Assembly: GCA_003602285.1 (NCBI GenBank)
Contig: QZVU01000003.1
Location: 451,343 to 515,342 of the forward strand
Reading direction: 5' to 3'
Source of the DNA: Arthrobacter frigidicola
GTDB taxonomy: Bacteria; Actinomycetota; Actinomycetes; Actinomycetales; Micrococcaceae
Length of the DNA stretch: 64,000 nt
Below are positions 34,085-43,636 of this stretch, one piece after another. The position numbers and the translations under genes were made by a program. Numbering within the stretch: the first letter of the stretch is position 1; each line of letters begins with the position of its first letter. A model generated the notes under the pieces. The model worked only from the letters and a program-made list of their open reading frames with translations, was not told the DNA's origin and did no database searches.

Positions 34085-34579
34085 TCATGAATTCAGGTAG
34101 ATATAGCCGCCGACAAGCCAATAGCCGAGCCACATGACGACCCGGTAGGGCGTGTGCTGCAGGATCGGTGCCTGCTCGCTCAGCGGCTTTGCGTACCGCC
34201 CGCGGGGGTTGGCGACCTGCAGCACCTTGTCCTGATTCGTGAGGGGATATAGCACCAGGGCCACGACGACGCAGTACGCCCCCGCAAGAGCAAGGGCGGG
34301 GTAGTTCGATCCGGGATCAGCGAACGGCATGGCGGAGGCGACCGGCACCGCAAGAACACTCCCGACCACACCGACACGCTTATATTTTCGGTCCATCGGC
34401 GTGCCTTCGAAAACAAAGTCGGCGTACCTCCCGCGGAAGAACCCTGACATCAGAATCAGAAGTGAAAGGAACATGAGGACGTCAATCAACGAGCACGTCC
34501 GTCCGGGGATTCTTTCCATCGCATAGGACGGCACGCTATCAAGGACTGCACTCGGCGCCGCGGAGCGACTTTCATCCAC
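34085..34579 (-). CDS. Four-span membrane protein, hypothetical
   Basis: The 164-residue protein has hydrophobic segments SLIDVLMFLSLLILMSGFF, VGVVGSVLAVPVASAMPFA, ALALAGAYCVVVALVLYPL and VVMWLGYWLVGGYIYL. ATG 34579 is given; ATG 34519 (MERIPGRTCSL) is an alternative. No family is recognised. The gene and its upstream neighbour are visibly less GC-rich than their flanks. Confidence 0.6.
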   Translation of the reverse strand: MDESRSAAPSAVLDSVPSYAMERIPGRTCSLIDVLMFLSLLILMSGFFRGRYADFVFEGTPMDRKYKRVGVVGSVLAVPVASAMPFADPGSNYPALALAGAYCVVVALVLYPLTNQDKVLQVANPRGRYAKPLSEQAPILQHTPYRVVMWLGYWLVGGYIYLNS

Positions 34580-34652
34580 AACAGGTGAATTCCGCCGTCC
34601 TCAGGCCCGCACCCAGACGCCTGACAGCGACGGGGAGGGTGAAACCCGCTTC

Positions 34653-35966
34653 CTAGCCCCCGCTCCGGGAGACCCGATGCGAACCCCGTCGCCGCGGTGA
34701 CCGCCGCCCCACTTTCGGCAGCCAGGCGATGCTGGCACTCGGAATCTCGATTCGGCTGAGCCACGCCTTCGTGCTTCGTTCGGTGTGTTCGAGGTCGAGC
34801 TGCGAGACCGCATGGTCGATGGCGGCCAGCACGGAGCCCTGGAGCATCCATAACTCCTTCTGTTCCCGCGGATCAACGTCAAGGAGCATAAGCTCGGTGA
34901 GTACGGCTCGGGTCTCGCGGACACTTTCGAGCATATGTTCAAGCGCCTCGTCAGCGCGGTCACCCATGCCGCTGCCATACTCGGCTTCGACGAGGTCACC
35001 GAAGGCGCGCAGCCCGTTCGCCAGATCGTCAAGCACGAACGCAAACGCCCGACGAAGCTCCCTCTCGGTCGGGTCCGGCAATCCACTCCGCTCCGCCGGC
35101 GCCGCTTTACCGATGACGACGAGCAAAGCCCGTTCGGCCGCGAGGCACTTTTCCAAGCGGTCAAGGGCAGCGCGCAGCCCCGGGTAGACAACCGCCATGG
35201 CCAGCGCGCGCGGGTTGAACCGGCGGCTCTCCCTCACCGTCTCCACCTCGGCCGAGGCGGTGCGGAGCTCCTTGGCGATGTCGTCCGACCACTCGTACCA
35301 TTCCTTCACCTCCTCTGGATGCGGCGGTCGATCACCAAGTGCCCGTGCGACTTCGTCCATCAGCGCCGCCTGCGATCGGGTGACACGTCGCACCGCATCG
35401 CTGGCACGCGAATTCGGGATTGCGACCGGAACCACGAGGCTGAACGCGATCCCCACCACGGTGCCAATCAGGGTGTTCGCCACGCGCACCTCCGCCGCAA
35501 TGCCGGGGGTCGAGACCGCAAGGATCAGCATCCCGCTAATGGGCGCCTCGAGTGTCTGGTCCCCTAGCCGCAGGACCATGGCGGCGGTCAGGGAGGCGGC
35601 GATCACGAGGCCCAAGCTCCACCAGGACAGTCCGATCATCGCTGTGACAGCGATGGCGATGAAAACGCCGGTGAGCACCGCCCCGACCCGGACCATTCCC
35701 ATCAGCAGCGTGCCGACCGTCGAGGCCTGAACCACCAGCAGCGCCGTGAGCGGTGCCGTCAGGTCCAGGATGCCGGGAAAGAGGATGTCGGCGACGACGT
35801 AGGCGACCACTGCTGCCACAGTGAGCCGGAGAATCTGCGTGGCGGCCGGCGTGAGACGCTTCGGCACCTCACCCAACGACGCCGGCATGGCAGGCCAGAC
35901 CGACCACAGCATCCTGCGCACGCTCCAATGCCGACGCGGCTTGCGACTTCCATTCCGTTCGCTCAT
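34653..35966 (-). CDS. FUSC / aromatic-acid-exporter-type membrane protein
   Basis: The start at 35966 (MSERNGSRKPRRHWSVRRML) is chosen because the in-frame ATG at 36020 has no ribosome site. The N-terminal 200 residues have about six membrane spans (ILRLTVAAVVAYVVADIL, TVGTLLMGMVRVGAVLTGVF, SLGLVIAASLTAAMVLRL); the rest is a cytoplasmic helical domain (EEVKEWYEWSDDIAKELRTA). This matches the FUSC/ArAE_1 group, linked to export of aromatic acids and similar compounds. Length 437 residues. Confidence 0.75.
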   Translation of the reverse strand: MSERNGSRKPRRHWSVRRMLWSVWPAMPASLGEVPKRLTPAATQILRLTVAAVVAYVVADILFPGILDLTAPLTALLVVQASTVGTLLMGMVRVGAVLTGVFIAIAVTAMIGLSWWSLGLVIAASLTAAMVLRLGDQTLEAPISGMLILAVSTPGIAAEVRVANTLIGTVVGIAFSLVVPVAIPNSRASDAVRRVTRSQAALMDEVARALGDRPPHPEEVKEWYEWSDDIAKELRTASAEVETVRESRRFNPRALAMAVVYPGLRAALDRLEKCLAAERALLVVIGKAAPAERSGLPDPTERELRRAFAFVLDDLANGLRAFGDLVEAEYGSGMGDRADEALEHMLESVRETRAVLTELMLLDVDPREQKELWMLQGSVLAAIDHAVSQLDLEHTERSTKAWLSRIEIPSASIAWLPKVGRRSPRRRGSHRVSRSGG

Positions 35967-36191
35967 GCTGATCCCGGGACTGGTTGGGAGAATGCGCCCC
36001 CGGCGAAGCAACCGCTGCACCAGAGCGCGTCTTGGCCTGAACGTACCCCCGACACTGCCGTGTGACTACCCGTCGGAGCCCTGAAGACAAGACATTTCCC
36101 AGCCGATGCCGGCTACCGATCGAACCTTGCATCGATTGATCCGTCTACTACGCGGGGCCTTTCGGCATCTAGCGGCTCATCCCCGGGGTGG
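35967..36191. other. Intergenic region, no gene seen
   Basis: About 225 bases between two same-strand genes. A short inverted repeat around TTGCATCGATTGATCCG (near 36127-36143) is the only structure noticed. No ribosome-site-plus-ORF combination was convincing. Confidence 0.4.
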
Positions 36192-36890
36192 TTAGTCCTC
36201 CGTCGCACTCACAATTGAGAACCGCCGGCCCACCGGGTAGGAAAGTCCCGCGTCGTCCAAGGCGATTAGGTCCCCGGGCTCCAGCGACAGCGCCGAGGAG
36301 ACAACGACCCGCCCTTCGGCGCTGACGAGTGACACTGCGGGGCCAAGCTGGCGCAGGCCGCGAATGAGGTTCTGTTCGAGGGTGCGCACGGCGACGTCGG
36401 TGCCGACAATCCCTGCGACCTCTACACTGCCCTCCCGGCGGACCGGGTGCGTGAAGGTGACAACGTAGTCGTCCGTGCACAGGAAGTCGATGTAGGGCCC
36501 CGTCGCGTGCGGAATGCCCGATTCCACCGGAATCCGGAACCACTCGGCCTTGAGGTAGCGCTCCATCGAGCTGGGGCTGAAATTGGCCAACGCATCAACC
36601 CGCTCCAGCTGGGGCCCCTGCCACCAGGCGATATAGCTGCGGTCCGGGCCGACAAGCCCGGAGTTGGCGATGAATCCCGCACCGGCGAGTTCCGGGCTGT
36701 CCTTGGCGAGCAGTCCCTTCACCGCGGGCTGCACGAGGCCGTCGATGGCCGCACCCGGAACGATGCCGCGCATGCCCGACAGGTCTCTGCCGAGATCCTG
36801 CGCCCACTTCTCGAGGGTGCCCTCAATGCCGGCGATCAGGGACTGCACCTGGCGGACGGGTGCCGGTACTTCGATCTGTTCTGCAGCCAT
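36192..36890 (-). CDS. Cache (PDC sensor) domain protein without output domain
   Basis: ATG 36890 has AAGGAG eight bases upstream; the longer frame to 36944 does not. The 232-residue protein has an N-terminal helical segment (VRQVQSLIAGIEGTLEKWAQ) and a Cache-type fold (FIANSGLVGPDRSYIAWWQG, TGPYIDFLCTDDYVVTFTHP, VEVAGIVGTDVAVRTLEQNL). There is no signal peptide or membrane span, unlike typical Cache sensors. It lies 26 bases behind the GntR gene in the same direction, suggesting a cytosolic ligand-binding partner for that regulator or the adjacent ABC system. Confidence 0.75.
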   Translation of the reverse strand: MAAEQIEVPAPVRQVQSLIAGIEGTLEKWAQDLGRDLSGMRGIVPGAAIDGLVQPAVKGLLAKDSPELAGAGFIANSGLVGPDRSYIAWWQGPQLERVDALANFSPSSMERYLKAEWFRIPVESGIPHATGPYIDFLCTDDYVVTFTHPVRREGSVEVAGIVGTDVAVRTLEQNLIRGLRQLGPAVSLVSAEGRVVVSSALSLEPGDLIALDDAGLSYPVGRRFSIVSATED

Positions 36891-36916
36891 GGAAGGCTCC
36901 TTGTGGGCGCGGAGTG

Positions 36917-37651
36917 TCATCGCGAATGCTCGTCCAGCAGCCAATGGATCAGGGCGTGGACGAGTTCCTTGGTTGTGGTTTCGGCGAGCGCGGTGTCGCG
37001 GGCCTCAATGGCGTCGGCGACGGCGGTCCGCATGCCGACGGAAGCCTCGCGGAAGGCCTCGTCGGTGTAGGGCAGCAGGGTCAGGGTTCCGAGGTCGGCC
37101 TGCAGGCGCACGAGTTCCCGGCCCAGGCGGGCCGAGCGGGCGATGGCGGCGAGTTCGAGCAGGAACTCGGAGTCAACGAGCCGCCAGGACAGCAGTGTGT
37201 CCTGCGCTGGGCGAAGGTAGGTGCGCAGGATGGCCAGCTCCGTCGCATCGGCCCGGCGCGCTGCGATCCCGGCGCAGGCGACCGTGACGATCGAGTAGTG
37301 GAGTCCGAGGTCATTGATCTGCAGGCGGGTGAGTGTCCGTAGCTGCTCGTGGGCGCCCTTGATTGAGGGGAGGAAGTCCTCGGCGACGAAACTGCCTCCG
37401 TTCCGGCCGCGGGTTGTGGTGATCAGTCCCCGGGCCCGCAGGCTTGAGAGCGCCTCCCGTGCGGTGACCGGGGAAACCCCGAGGGCCGCCGCAAGCTCCA
37501 CCTCGCTCGGCAGCCGCTGACCGCTCACCAGCAGCCCGGTTTCCACCGCCTGCTCGATGCGCTCAACCACCTGTTCGGCCAGTCCTGACGAACGCAGCGG
37601 CGCGAAGACGGCGGCAAGTCCCCGGGACGCGGAGGAGGCTTGCTGGGTCAC
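36917..37651 (-). CDS. GntR/FadR-family transcriptional regulator
   Basis: The 244-residue protein has the winged HTH of the FadR group (SGQRLPSEVELAAALGVSPV, TAREALSSLRARGLI) and a helical FCD-type ligand domain with histidines (LHYSIVTVACAGIAARRADA). It is divergent from the polyamine-type ABC importer at 37826-41978 and upstream of the Cache protein, so it probably represses both. The 174-base intergenic region contains an AT-rich stretch (37685-37706) with a TATAAG at 37699-37704. Confidence 0.9.
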   Translation of the reverse strand: MTQQASSASRGLAAVFAPLRSSGLAEQVVERIEQAVETGLLVSGQRLPSEVELAAALGVSPVTAREALSSLRARGLITTTRGRNGGSFVAEDFLPSIKGAHEQLRTLTRLQINDLGLHYSIVTVACAGIAARRADATELAILRTYLRPAQDTLLSWRLVDSEFLLELAAIARSARLGRELVRLQADLGTLTLLPYTDEAFREASVGMRTAVADAIEARDTALAETTTKELVHALIHWLLDEHSR

Positions 37652-37825
37652 GGACTCACTGTAACGAGAAATTTCAGCTGACGTCTATACATAAAACATA
37701 TAAGGTCATAGGCTTTAGCGCAGTTCCACGAGTGAGGCAGGTCACAGCGCCTCGACAGCTGCCCCCGCAGCGGAAAGGCACCGGCCCCGATGACCCAGAC
37801 GGCCCTCAATCCAGGAGAGAAGACA

Positions 37826-38860
37826 GTGTCCTCCAACGTTCCGACGATCTCCCTGCGTGGACTCACCAAGGAGTTTGGCGAGACGACGGCGGTCGACGGC
37901 ATCGACCTCGAGATCCGCCAGGGCGAGTTCTTCTCAATGCTCGGCCCCTCGGGATCGGGGAAGACCACGGTGCTGCGCCTCATCGCCGGCTTCGAGTCCC
38001 CCACCAGCGGAACGGTCGAGCTCGAAGGAACCGACGTCACGGCGCGCGCGCCCTTTGATCGGGACGTCAACACGGTCTTCCAGGACTATGCGCTCTTTCC
38101 GCACATGAGCCTCATCGACAATGTGGCGTACGGCCTGCGGGTGCGCGGGGTTCCGAAGCGGGAGCGCCGCGACCGTGCCGCGGCCGCCTTGGATCGCGTC
38201 CAGCTCGGCAGCTTCCTTGGCCGCAGGCCCTCCCAGCTCTCCGGCGGCCAGCGGCAGCGGGTCGCCCTCGCCCGGGCGCTCGTCGTCGAGCCGCGGGTGC
38301 TCCTGCTCGACGAGCCCCTGGGAGCCCTCGACCTCAAGCTGCGCCAGCAGATGCAGGTCGAACTCAAGGAGCTGCAGCGCTCGCTCGGCATCACCTTCAT
38401 CTTCGTCACCCACGACCAGGAGGAGGCGCTCACGATGAGCGACCGGATCGGCGTCTTCAACGCCGGCCGCCTGGTGCAGGTCGGCTCGGCGAAAGAGATT
38501 TACGACCGCCCGAACGGCGAATTCGTCGCCAACTTCGTGGGCACCTCAAACATCTTCCCCGCCGCCGTGGGCTCCAGCCTGTACGGGAGGGCCGAGGCAT
38601 TCTCCGTGCGGCCTGAACGACTCCGGCTCGCCCATCCCGGCGGCGCCGGCCGGGACGGCACCACCGCGATCCGGGGAACCGTCTCGGCGCTGGTGTACCT
38701 CGGGCATGCCACGCAGGTCCGGGTCGCCATCAGCGACGGCACCACGGCGGTGGTCCTCGTCCACCCGGCCGCCCTGGCCGAGGAGGACGTGACGCCGGGC
38801 AGGGAGGTCGCCGTCGAGTGGCGCACCTCCGACGTCGTCTGGCTCCCGCCCACCGGCTGA
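37826..38860 (+). CDS. Polyamine-type ABC transporter ATPase (PotA-like)
   Basis: GTG 37826 is preferred because AGGAGA lies at proper spacing; ATG 37790 in the same frame has none. The 344-residue protein has Walker A GPSGSGKTT, signature LSGGQRQR, Walker B VLLLDEPLGALD, the H-loop VTHDQEEAL, and a C-terminal TOBE-like domain (AEAFSVRPERLRLAHPGGAG). It powers uptake through the two permeases downstream. The family imports spermidine, putrescine or other amine/iron substrates; the exact one is unknown. Confidence 0.92.
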   Translation: MSSNVPTISLRGLTKEFGETTAVDGIDLEIRQGEFFSMLGPSGSGKTTVLRLIAGFESPTSGTVELEGTDVTARAPFDRDVNTVFQDYALFPHMSLIDNVAYGLRVRGVPKRERRDRAAAALDRVQLGSFLGRRPSQLSGGQRQRVALARALVVEPRVLLLDEPLGALDLKLRQQMQVELKELQRSLGITFIFVTHDQEEALTMSDRIGVFNAGRLVQVGSAKEIYDRPNGEFVANFVGTSNIFPAAVGSSLYGRAEAFSVRPERLRLAHPGGAGRDGTTAIRGTVSALVYLGHATQVRVAISDGTTAVVLVHPAALAEEDVTPGREVAVEWRTSDVVWLPPTG

Positions 38861-38942
38861 CCGGGCAACCTCCCCCGGCGGCAGCCCGCCCCGCACCTAC
38901 TCCCGCACCGACTTCCCGCATCATCGACCGAAAGGCAGAACC

Positions 38943-40139
38943 ATGAGCACGTCCCCCAAGCGGTACTGGCCGCTTTCCCTGGCAGCGGTCGCCGTCCTCG
39001 CGGCGACCTCCTGCGGCACCTCCTCCGGCGGCGGCGACGCCGACGCCGAGGCGCCCGCGAAGACCGCCCAGACGGAGATCGGCGAGGGCGAAGGCAAGCT
39101 GTCGATCCTGGCGTGGCCCGGCTACGTCGAAGACGGCAGCAACGACCCCGAGGTCGACTGGGTCTCCGCCTTCGAGGAGGAGACCGGGTGCATGGTCGAC
39201 TTCAAGCCCTTCGGCACCTCCGATGAGGCCGTCACCCTCATGCGCACCGGGCAGTACGACGTCGTCTCCGCCTCCGGGGATGCCTCGCTCCGCCTGATCG
39301 CCGGCGGCGATGTCGATCCGGTGAACACCGACCTGCTGAAGAACTACGACGACGTCTACCCGTTCCTCAAGGACCAGCCGTGGAACACCGTCGATGACAA
39401 GAACTACGGGATGCCGCACGGTTGGGGAGCCAACGTGCTGATGTACCGCGCGGACCTCGTCGACCCCGCCCCCACCTCCTGGAAGGCCGTGTTCGAGGAC
39501 GCCGAGAAGTACTCGGGCAAGGTCACCGCCTACGACTCCCCCATCTACATCGCCGACGCCGCGCTGTACCTGATGAAGCACAACCCGGAGCTTGGGATCG
39601 AGAACCCCTACGCCCTCGACAAGGACCAGCTGGCTGCCGCCGTCGACCTGCTGAAGGCCCAGCGGGAGCATGTCGGCGAGTACTGGTCCGACGTCGTGAA
39701 GGAGGTCCAGTCCTTCGCCAGCGGCGGAAGCGTCGTCGGCACCACCTGGCAGGTGGGGGCGAACATCGCCACGGCCGACGGCACCAAGGTCGAGACGATC
39801 CTTCCCGAAGAGGGAGCCACCGGCTGGTCCGACACTTGGATGATCGGCTCGGAATCGAAGAACAAGAACTGCGCCTACATGTGGCTCGACTACATCGCCA
39901 GCCCGGAGGCCAACGCCCAGGTGGCCGAGTACTTCGGTGAGTCCCCCGCCAACCCCGCCGCGTGCGAGCTGACCAAGGACGCCAACCACTGCGAGACGTT
40001 CCACTCCGGCGACGAGGAATACGCCAACCAGATCTGGTACTGGACCACCCCGGTGGCCGACTGCATCGACGGACGCACCGACGTCGAATGCACCGACTAC
40101 TCCGAGTGGACCAAGGCCTGGACAGAGATCAAGGGCTGA
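38943..40139 (+). CDS. Polyamine-type ABC substrate-binding protein (PotD-like)
   Basis: The 398-residue protein has a signal sequence ending in ATSC, a plausible lipobox, then a linker rich in Gly, Asp and Ala. The mature part starts LSILAWPGYVEDG and shows YDVVSASGDASLRLIAGGDV and WGANVLMYRADLV, as in PotD/PotF-like proteins. AAAGGCAGAACC precedes the ATG. It delivers substrate to the PotBC-like permeases that follow. Confidence 0.9.
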   Translation: MSTSPKRYWPLSLAAVAVLAATSCGTSSGGGDADAEAPAKTAQTEIGEGEGKLSILAWPGYVEDGSNDPEVDWVSAFEEETGCMVDFKPFGTSDEAVTLMRTGQYDVVSASGDASLRLIAGGDVDPVNTDLLKNYDDVYPFLKDQPWNTVDDKNYGMPHGWGANVLMYRADLVDPAPTSWKAVFEDAEKYSGKVTAYDSPIYIADAALYLMKHNPELGIENPYALDKDQLAAAVDLLKAQREHVGEYWSDVVKEVQSFASGGSVVGTTWQVGANIATADGTKVETILPEEGATGWSDTWMIGSESKNKNCAYMWLDYIASPEANAQVAEYFGESPANPAACELTKDANHCETFHSGDEEYANQIWYWTTPVADCIDGRTDVECTDYSEWTKAWTEIKG

Positions 40140-40199
40140 GCCGGGATCCCGGGCCAGGGCGCAACCGCATCAGCAGGACGGACGAAAAGGTAACCACAG

Positions 40200-41111
40200 A
40201 TGACACTTGAGACCGAACCGCGCCCCGCCCCGGCGCCCGCCCGGCCGGGGAACCGGCGGGTATCGGCGGCGCTGCACCGCAGCCCCCGCCTGCGCCTCGC
40301 GGGCCTGCTCACCGCTCCGGCGGCCTGGCTGATCCTGGTGTACATCGCGGCCCTGGCCGCCCTGCTGATCACGGCCCTCTGGACGGTGGACACCTTCACC
40401 GGGAAGGTGTCCACCACCTGGACCTTCGACAACATCCTTACCGTCACCACCGACCCCGTGTACCAGGCGATCACGCTGCGGACCCTCCGGATCGCCGTCG
40501 TCGTCACCCTGATCGATATGGTGATCGCCCTGCCGATCGCCTTCTTCATCGCCAAGGTGGCCGACAAGCGGTGGGAGAAACTGCTCATCGTGGCGGTGCT
40601 GATGCCCCTGTGGGCCAGCTACCTCGTCAAGGCCTACGCATGGCGGAACGTCCTCGCCGAGGGCGGACCGCTCGAGTGGCTCGGTGCCCCGGTGGGCCTT
40701 AACAGCCCCGGCTACAGCGAAACCGCCGTCGTGCTGACCCTCGCCTACATCTGGCTCCCGTACATGATCCTTCCCCTTCACGCCGGCTTCGAACGGGTGC
40801 CCGACTCGCTGATCGAGGCCTCGGGCGATTTGGGCGCGAAGCCCCTGGCGACACTGCGCCTGGTGGTTCTGCCCATCCTCGTCCCCTCGATCATCGCCGG
40901 CACCATCTTCACGTTCTCCCTGTCCCTTGGGGACTACATCACGGCGCAGATCGTCGGGGGCACCACCCAGATGCTCGGCACCGTGGTGTACGCCAATGTC
41001 GGGGCGGCGAACAACCTGCCGCTGGCGGCCGCCGTGGCGCTCATCCCGATCGCCATCATCATGATCTATCTCTTCGTGGTCCGCCGCACCGGCGCCCTGA
41101 ACAACCTGTAG
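40200..41111 (+). CDS. Polyamine-type ABC permease (PotB-like)
   Basis: The 303-residue protein has a basic, Pro-rich N-terminus, six membrane spans and the EAA loop VPDSLIEASGDLGAKPLATL. AAAAGG precedes ATG 40200. It forms the translocation pore with the following permease. Confidence 0.92.
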   Translation: MTLETEPRPAPAPARPGNRRVSAALHRSPRLRLAGLLTAPAAWLILVYIAALAALLITALWTVDTFTGKVSTTWTFDNILTVTTDPVYQAITLRTLRIAVVVTLIDMVIALPIAFFIAKVADKRWEKLLIVAVLMPLWASYLVKAYAWRNVLAEGGPLEWLGAPVGLNSPGYSETAVVLTLAYIWLPYMILPLHAGFERVPDSLIEASGDLGAKPLATLRLVVLPILVPSIIAGTIFTFSLSLGDYITAQIVGGTTQMLGTVVYANVGAANNLPLAAAVALIPIAIIMIYLFVVRRTGALNNL

Positions 41112-41120
41112 GAGCCGGCC

Positions 41121-41978
41121 GTGAAGCTTTCGCGCAGTGCCAAGACCATCCTCGGGGTCATCACCGGGCTGATCCTGCTGTTCATCTACCTGCCGCTGCT
41201 GCTGGTGGTGGTGAACTCCTTCAACGCTGACCGCACCTTCGGCTGGCCCCCGCGCAGCTTCACCCTCGAGTGGTGGGGCCGCGCCGTCGCCTCCGAGGGG
41301 GTCCGGGACGCCCTGGCGACGTCGGTGCAGGTCGCCGTGATATCCACGATCATCTCGCTGATTTTGGGCACGCTGCTGGCCCTGGCCCTGCAGCGGTACA
41401 GCTTCTTCGGGCGTGACGTGATCAACCTGCTGGTCATCCTGCCCATCGCGCTGCCCGGCATCGTCACCGGCATCGCCCTGAACAACCTCTTCACCACCGT
41501 GCTGGGGGTTCCGCTGAGCCTGTGGACGGTCATCGTCGCACACGCCACCTTCTGCATGGTGACGGTGTTCAACAACGCCATCGCCCGGCTGCGCCGCGTC
41601 AACGGCAGCCTCGAGGAGGCCTCCGCGGACCTCGGGGCCGGCGTCTTCACCACTTTCGTCCTGGTGACCCTGCCCCAGCTGCGCTCGGCCCTGCTCGCCG
41701 GCGGGCTGCTGGCATTCGCGCTCAGCTTCGACGAGATCATCGTGACCACCTTCACCATCGGCGCCGGCCAGCAGACCCTTCCGGTCTGGATCCTCTCGAA
41801 CCTGTTCCGCCCCAACCAGGCGCCGGTGGTCAACGTCGTCGCCGTCATCCTCATTGTCGTCTCCATCGTTCCCATCTGGCTGGCGCAGCGGCTCTCCAGC
41901 GATTCGGTCGCCGGAACCGGCGCGCCGGGCATCGGACGGGGGAAGATAAAGAAAGCCAAGGTTTCATCCGCCCCCTGA
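41121..41978 (+). CDS. Polyamine-type ABC permease (PotC-like)
   Basis: GTG 41121 follows the previous stop by 9 bases, with TAGGAGCC as ribosome site. The 285-residue protein has six spans and the EAA motif VNGSLEEASADLGAGVFTTF. It ends in a short basic tail. The next gene begins within about 15 bases. Confidence 0.92.
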   Translation: MKLSRSAKTILGVITGLILLFIYLPLLLVVVNSFNADRTFGWPPRSFTLEWWGRAVASEGVRDALATSVQVAVISTIISLILGTLLALALQRYSFFGRDVINLLVILPIALPGIVTGIALNNLFTTVLGVPLSLWTVIVAHATFCMVTVFNNAIARLRRVNGSLEEASADLGAGVFTTFVLVTLPQLRSALLAGGLLAFALSFDEIIVTTFTIGAGQQTLPVWILSNLFRPNQAPVVNVVAVILIVVSIVPIWLAQRLSSDSVAGTGAPGIGRGKIKKAKVSSAP

Positions 41979-41993
41979 CCCTGAGGTGATCCC

Positions 41994-43634
41994 ATCCTCG
42001 ACCTGCTGCTCGTCAACGCGGCCATCTCCCCAATGGCCGGGGCCTCTTCCACCGCCGCCACCGTCGGGATCCTGCACGGACGCATCGTCGGGCTCGACGG
42101 GCAGGTCGAGGGCCTTCGAGCCCGCCGCACCCTGAACTGCCGCGGTGCGGTGGTCCTCCCGGGGTTCGGGGATGCGCACAACCACATGGCGTGGTTCGGG
42201 CAGTCCCTCTCCGAGCTCGACCTCAGTGGCTGCGCCACCGTCGAGGAGGTGTACGACGCCGTGGCAGCCTTCGCGTCGGGCCTGGATGCCGGGGAGTGGC
42301 TCATCGGGTCCGGCTACGACAACACGGTCCTCGGTGCCCACCCGCACCGGGAACGGCTCGACGCCGCGGCGCCGGGCCACCCGGTGTGGCTCAAGCACCG
42401 CTCCGGCCACGCGGCCACGGTGAACACCGAGGTGCTGGCCCGGGCCGGCGTGATGGACGGATCGGCCGGGACCCCGGTCGGCGGGGAGGTCGTCCGGGAC
42501 GGAAACGGACCCACCGGCGTGCTGCAGGAACAGGCCCAGAAACTGGTGACCCAGCTCGTCATCCCCTATCCGGTTGAGGCCCTGGCGGACGCCATCACCG
42601 CCGCCAGCGAACGCTACGCCGCCGAAGGACTGACCCACGTCACCGAGGCCGGCATCGGCGCGGGTTGGATCGGGCGCAGCCCGGTGGAGCTGGCCGCCTA
42701 CGCCCTCGCCCGCGAGCGCGGCGGGCTGAGGACACGGGTGCAGCTGATGGCCAGCAGCGACGCGCTCCACCCGCTCACCTCCCACCGGCAGGACCGGATC
42801 ACCTTCGGACTCGACCTCGGCGTGCACACAGGCTTCGGCGATGACACGCTGCGGCTGGGGCCGATGAAGATCTTCATCGACGGTTCCCTCCTCGGGCGCA
42901 CCGCCGCCGTCACCGAACCCTTCTGCGGTCAGGAGCACAACACTGGAAGCCTTCAGCTCTCCCTCGGGGAGCTTACCGGCCGCATCGTCGATGCCCACTG
43001 CTCCGGTTGGACCGTCGCCGCCCATGCCATCGGCGACCGCGCCGTCGACGTCGCCCTCGACGCGTTCGAGGCCGCACAGGCCGCCCATCCGCGCCCGGGA
43101 GTGCGCCACCGGATCGAACATGCGGGCATCGTCCGGGAGGACCAGCTGGCGCGGTTCGCTGCGCTTGGCGTCACCCCGGTTCCACAGCTGCGCTTCCTTC
43201 ACGAGATGGGACCGGTTCTGCTCGAGACGGTTGGCGGAGAGCGGGAGGCCCTCGTGTACCGGCACCGTTCATTCCTTGAGGCCGGCGTGCGGGTGCCCGG
43301 CAGCTCCGACCGCCCGGTCGCAGCCGGTGCCCCGCTGCTGGGCATGCAGTCGATGGTCCAGCGCAGCACAGCAGCCGGCCGGGTGATAAGCCCCGCCGAA
43401 CGGGTCGACGCCGCCACGGCCCTGCGCGCCTACACCGTGGATGCGGCGTGGATCGCTGGCGACGAGGACATCCGGGGAACCCTTGCGCCGGGGAAACTCG
43501 CCGACCTGGTCCTGCTCTCGGACCATCCGGCGGCCGTGCCCGCCGACGGGATCGGGCAGATCCAGGTGCTCGCCACCTTCGTCGGCGGCCAGTGCGTCTC
43601 TGGGGAGGACTTCGTCGCCTCCCTGGAGGTGTAG
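41994..43634 (+). CDS. Amidohydrolase (YtcJ-like) with no canonical start codon
   Basis: The protein shows the amidohydrolase pattern: VLPGFGDAHNHMAWFG metal site, HAIGDRAVDVALDAFEA, RHRIEHAGIV, and the C-terminal GTLAPGKLADLVLLSDHPA. Family homology begins upstream of the first in-frame ATG (42033): codons from 41994 encode ILDLLLVNAAISP, the usual first beta strand, right after a near-perfect GAGGTGAT (41983-41990). No ATG, GTG or TTG lies there in frame; a GTG at 41986 is out of frame by one. So either ATC 41994 is used, a one-base indel exists, or 42033 is the start. It probably hydrolyses the compound imported by the ABC system. Confidence 0.8.
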   Translation: MLDLLLVNAAISPMAGASSTAATVGILHGRIVGLDGQVEGLRARRTLNCRGAVVLPGFGDAHNHMAWFGQSLSELDLSGCATVEEVYDAVAAFASGLDAGEWLIGSGYDNTVLGAHPHRERLDAAAPGHPVWLKHRSGHAATVNTEVLARAGVMDGSAGTPVGGEVVRDGNGPTGVLQEQAQKLVTQLVIPYPVEALADAITAASERYAAEGLTHVTEAGIGAGWIGRSPVELAAYALARERGGLRTRVQLMASSDALHPLTSHRQDRITFGLDLGVHTGFGDDTLRLGPMKIFIDGSLLGRTAAVTEPFCGQEHNTGSLQLSLGELTGRIVDAHCSGWTVAAHAIGDRAVDVALDAFEAAQAAHPRPGVRHRIEHAGIVREDQLARFAALGVTPVPQLRFLHEMGPVLLETVGGEREALVYRHRSFLEAGVRVPGSSDRPVAAGAPLLGMQSMVQRSTAAGRVISPAERVDAATALRAYTVDAAWIAGDEDIRGTLAPGKLADLVLLSDHPAAVPADGIGQIQVLATFVGGQCVSGEDFVASLEV

Positions 43635-43636
43635 CC

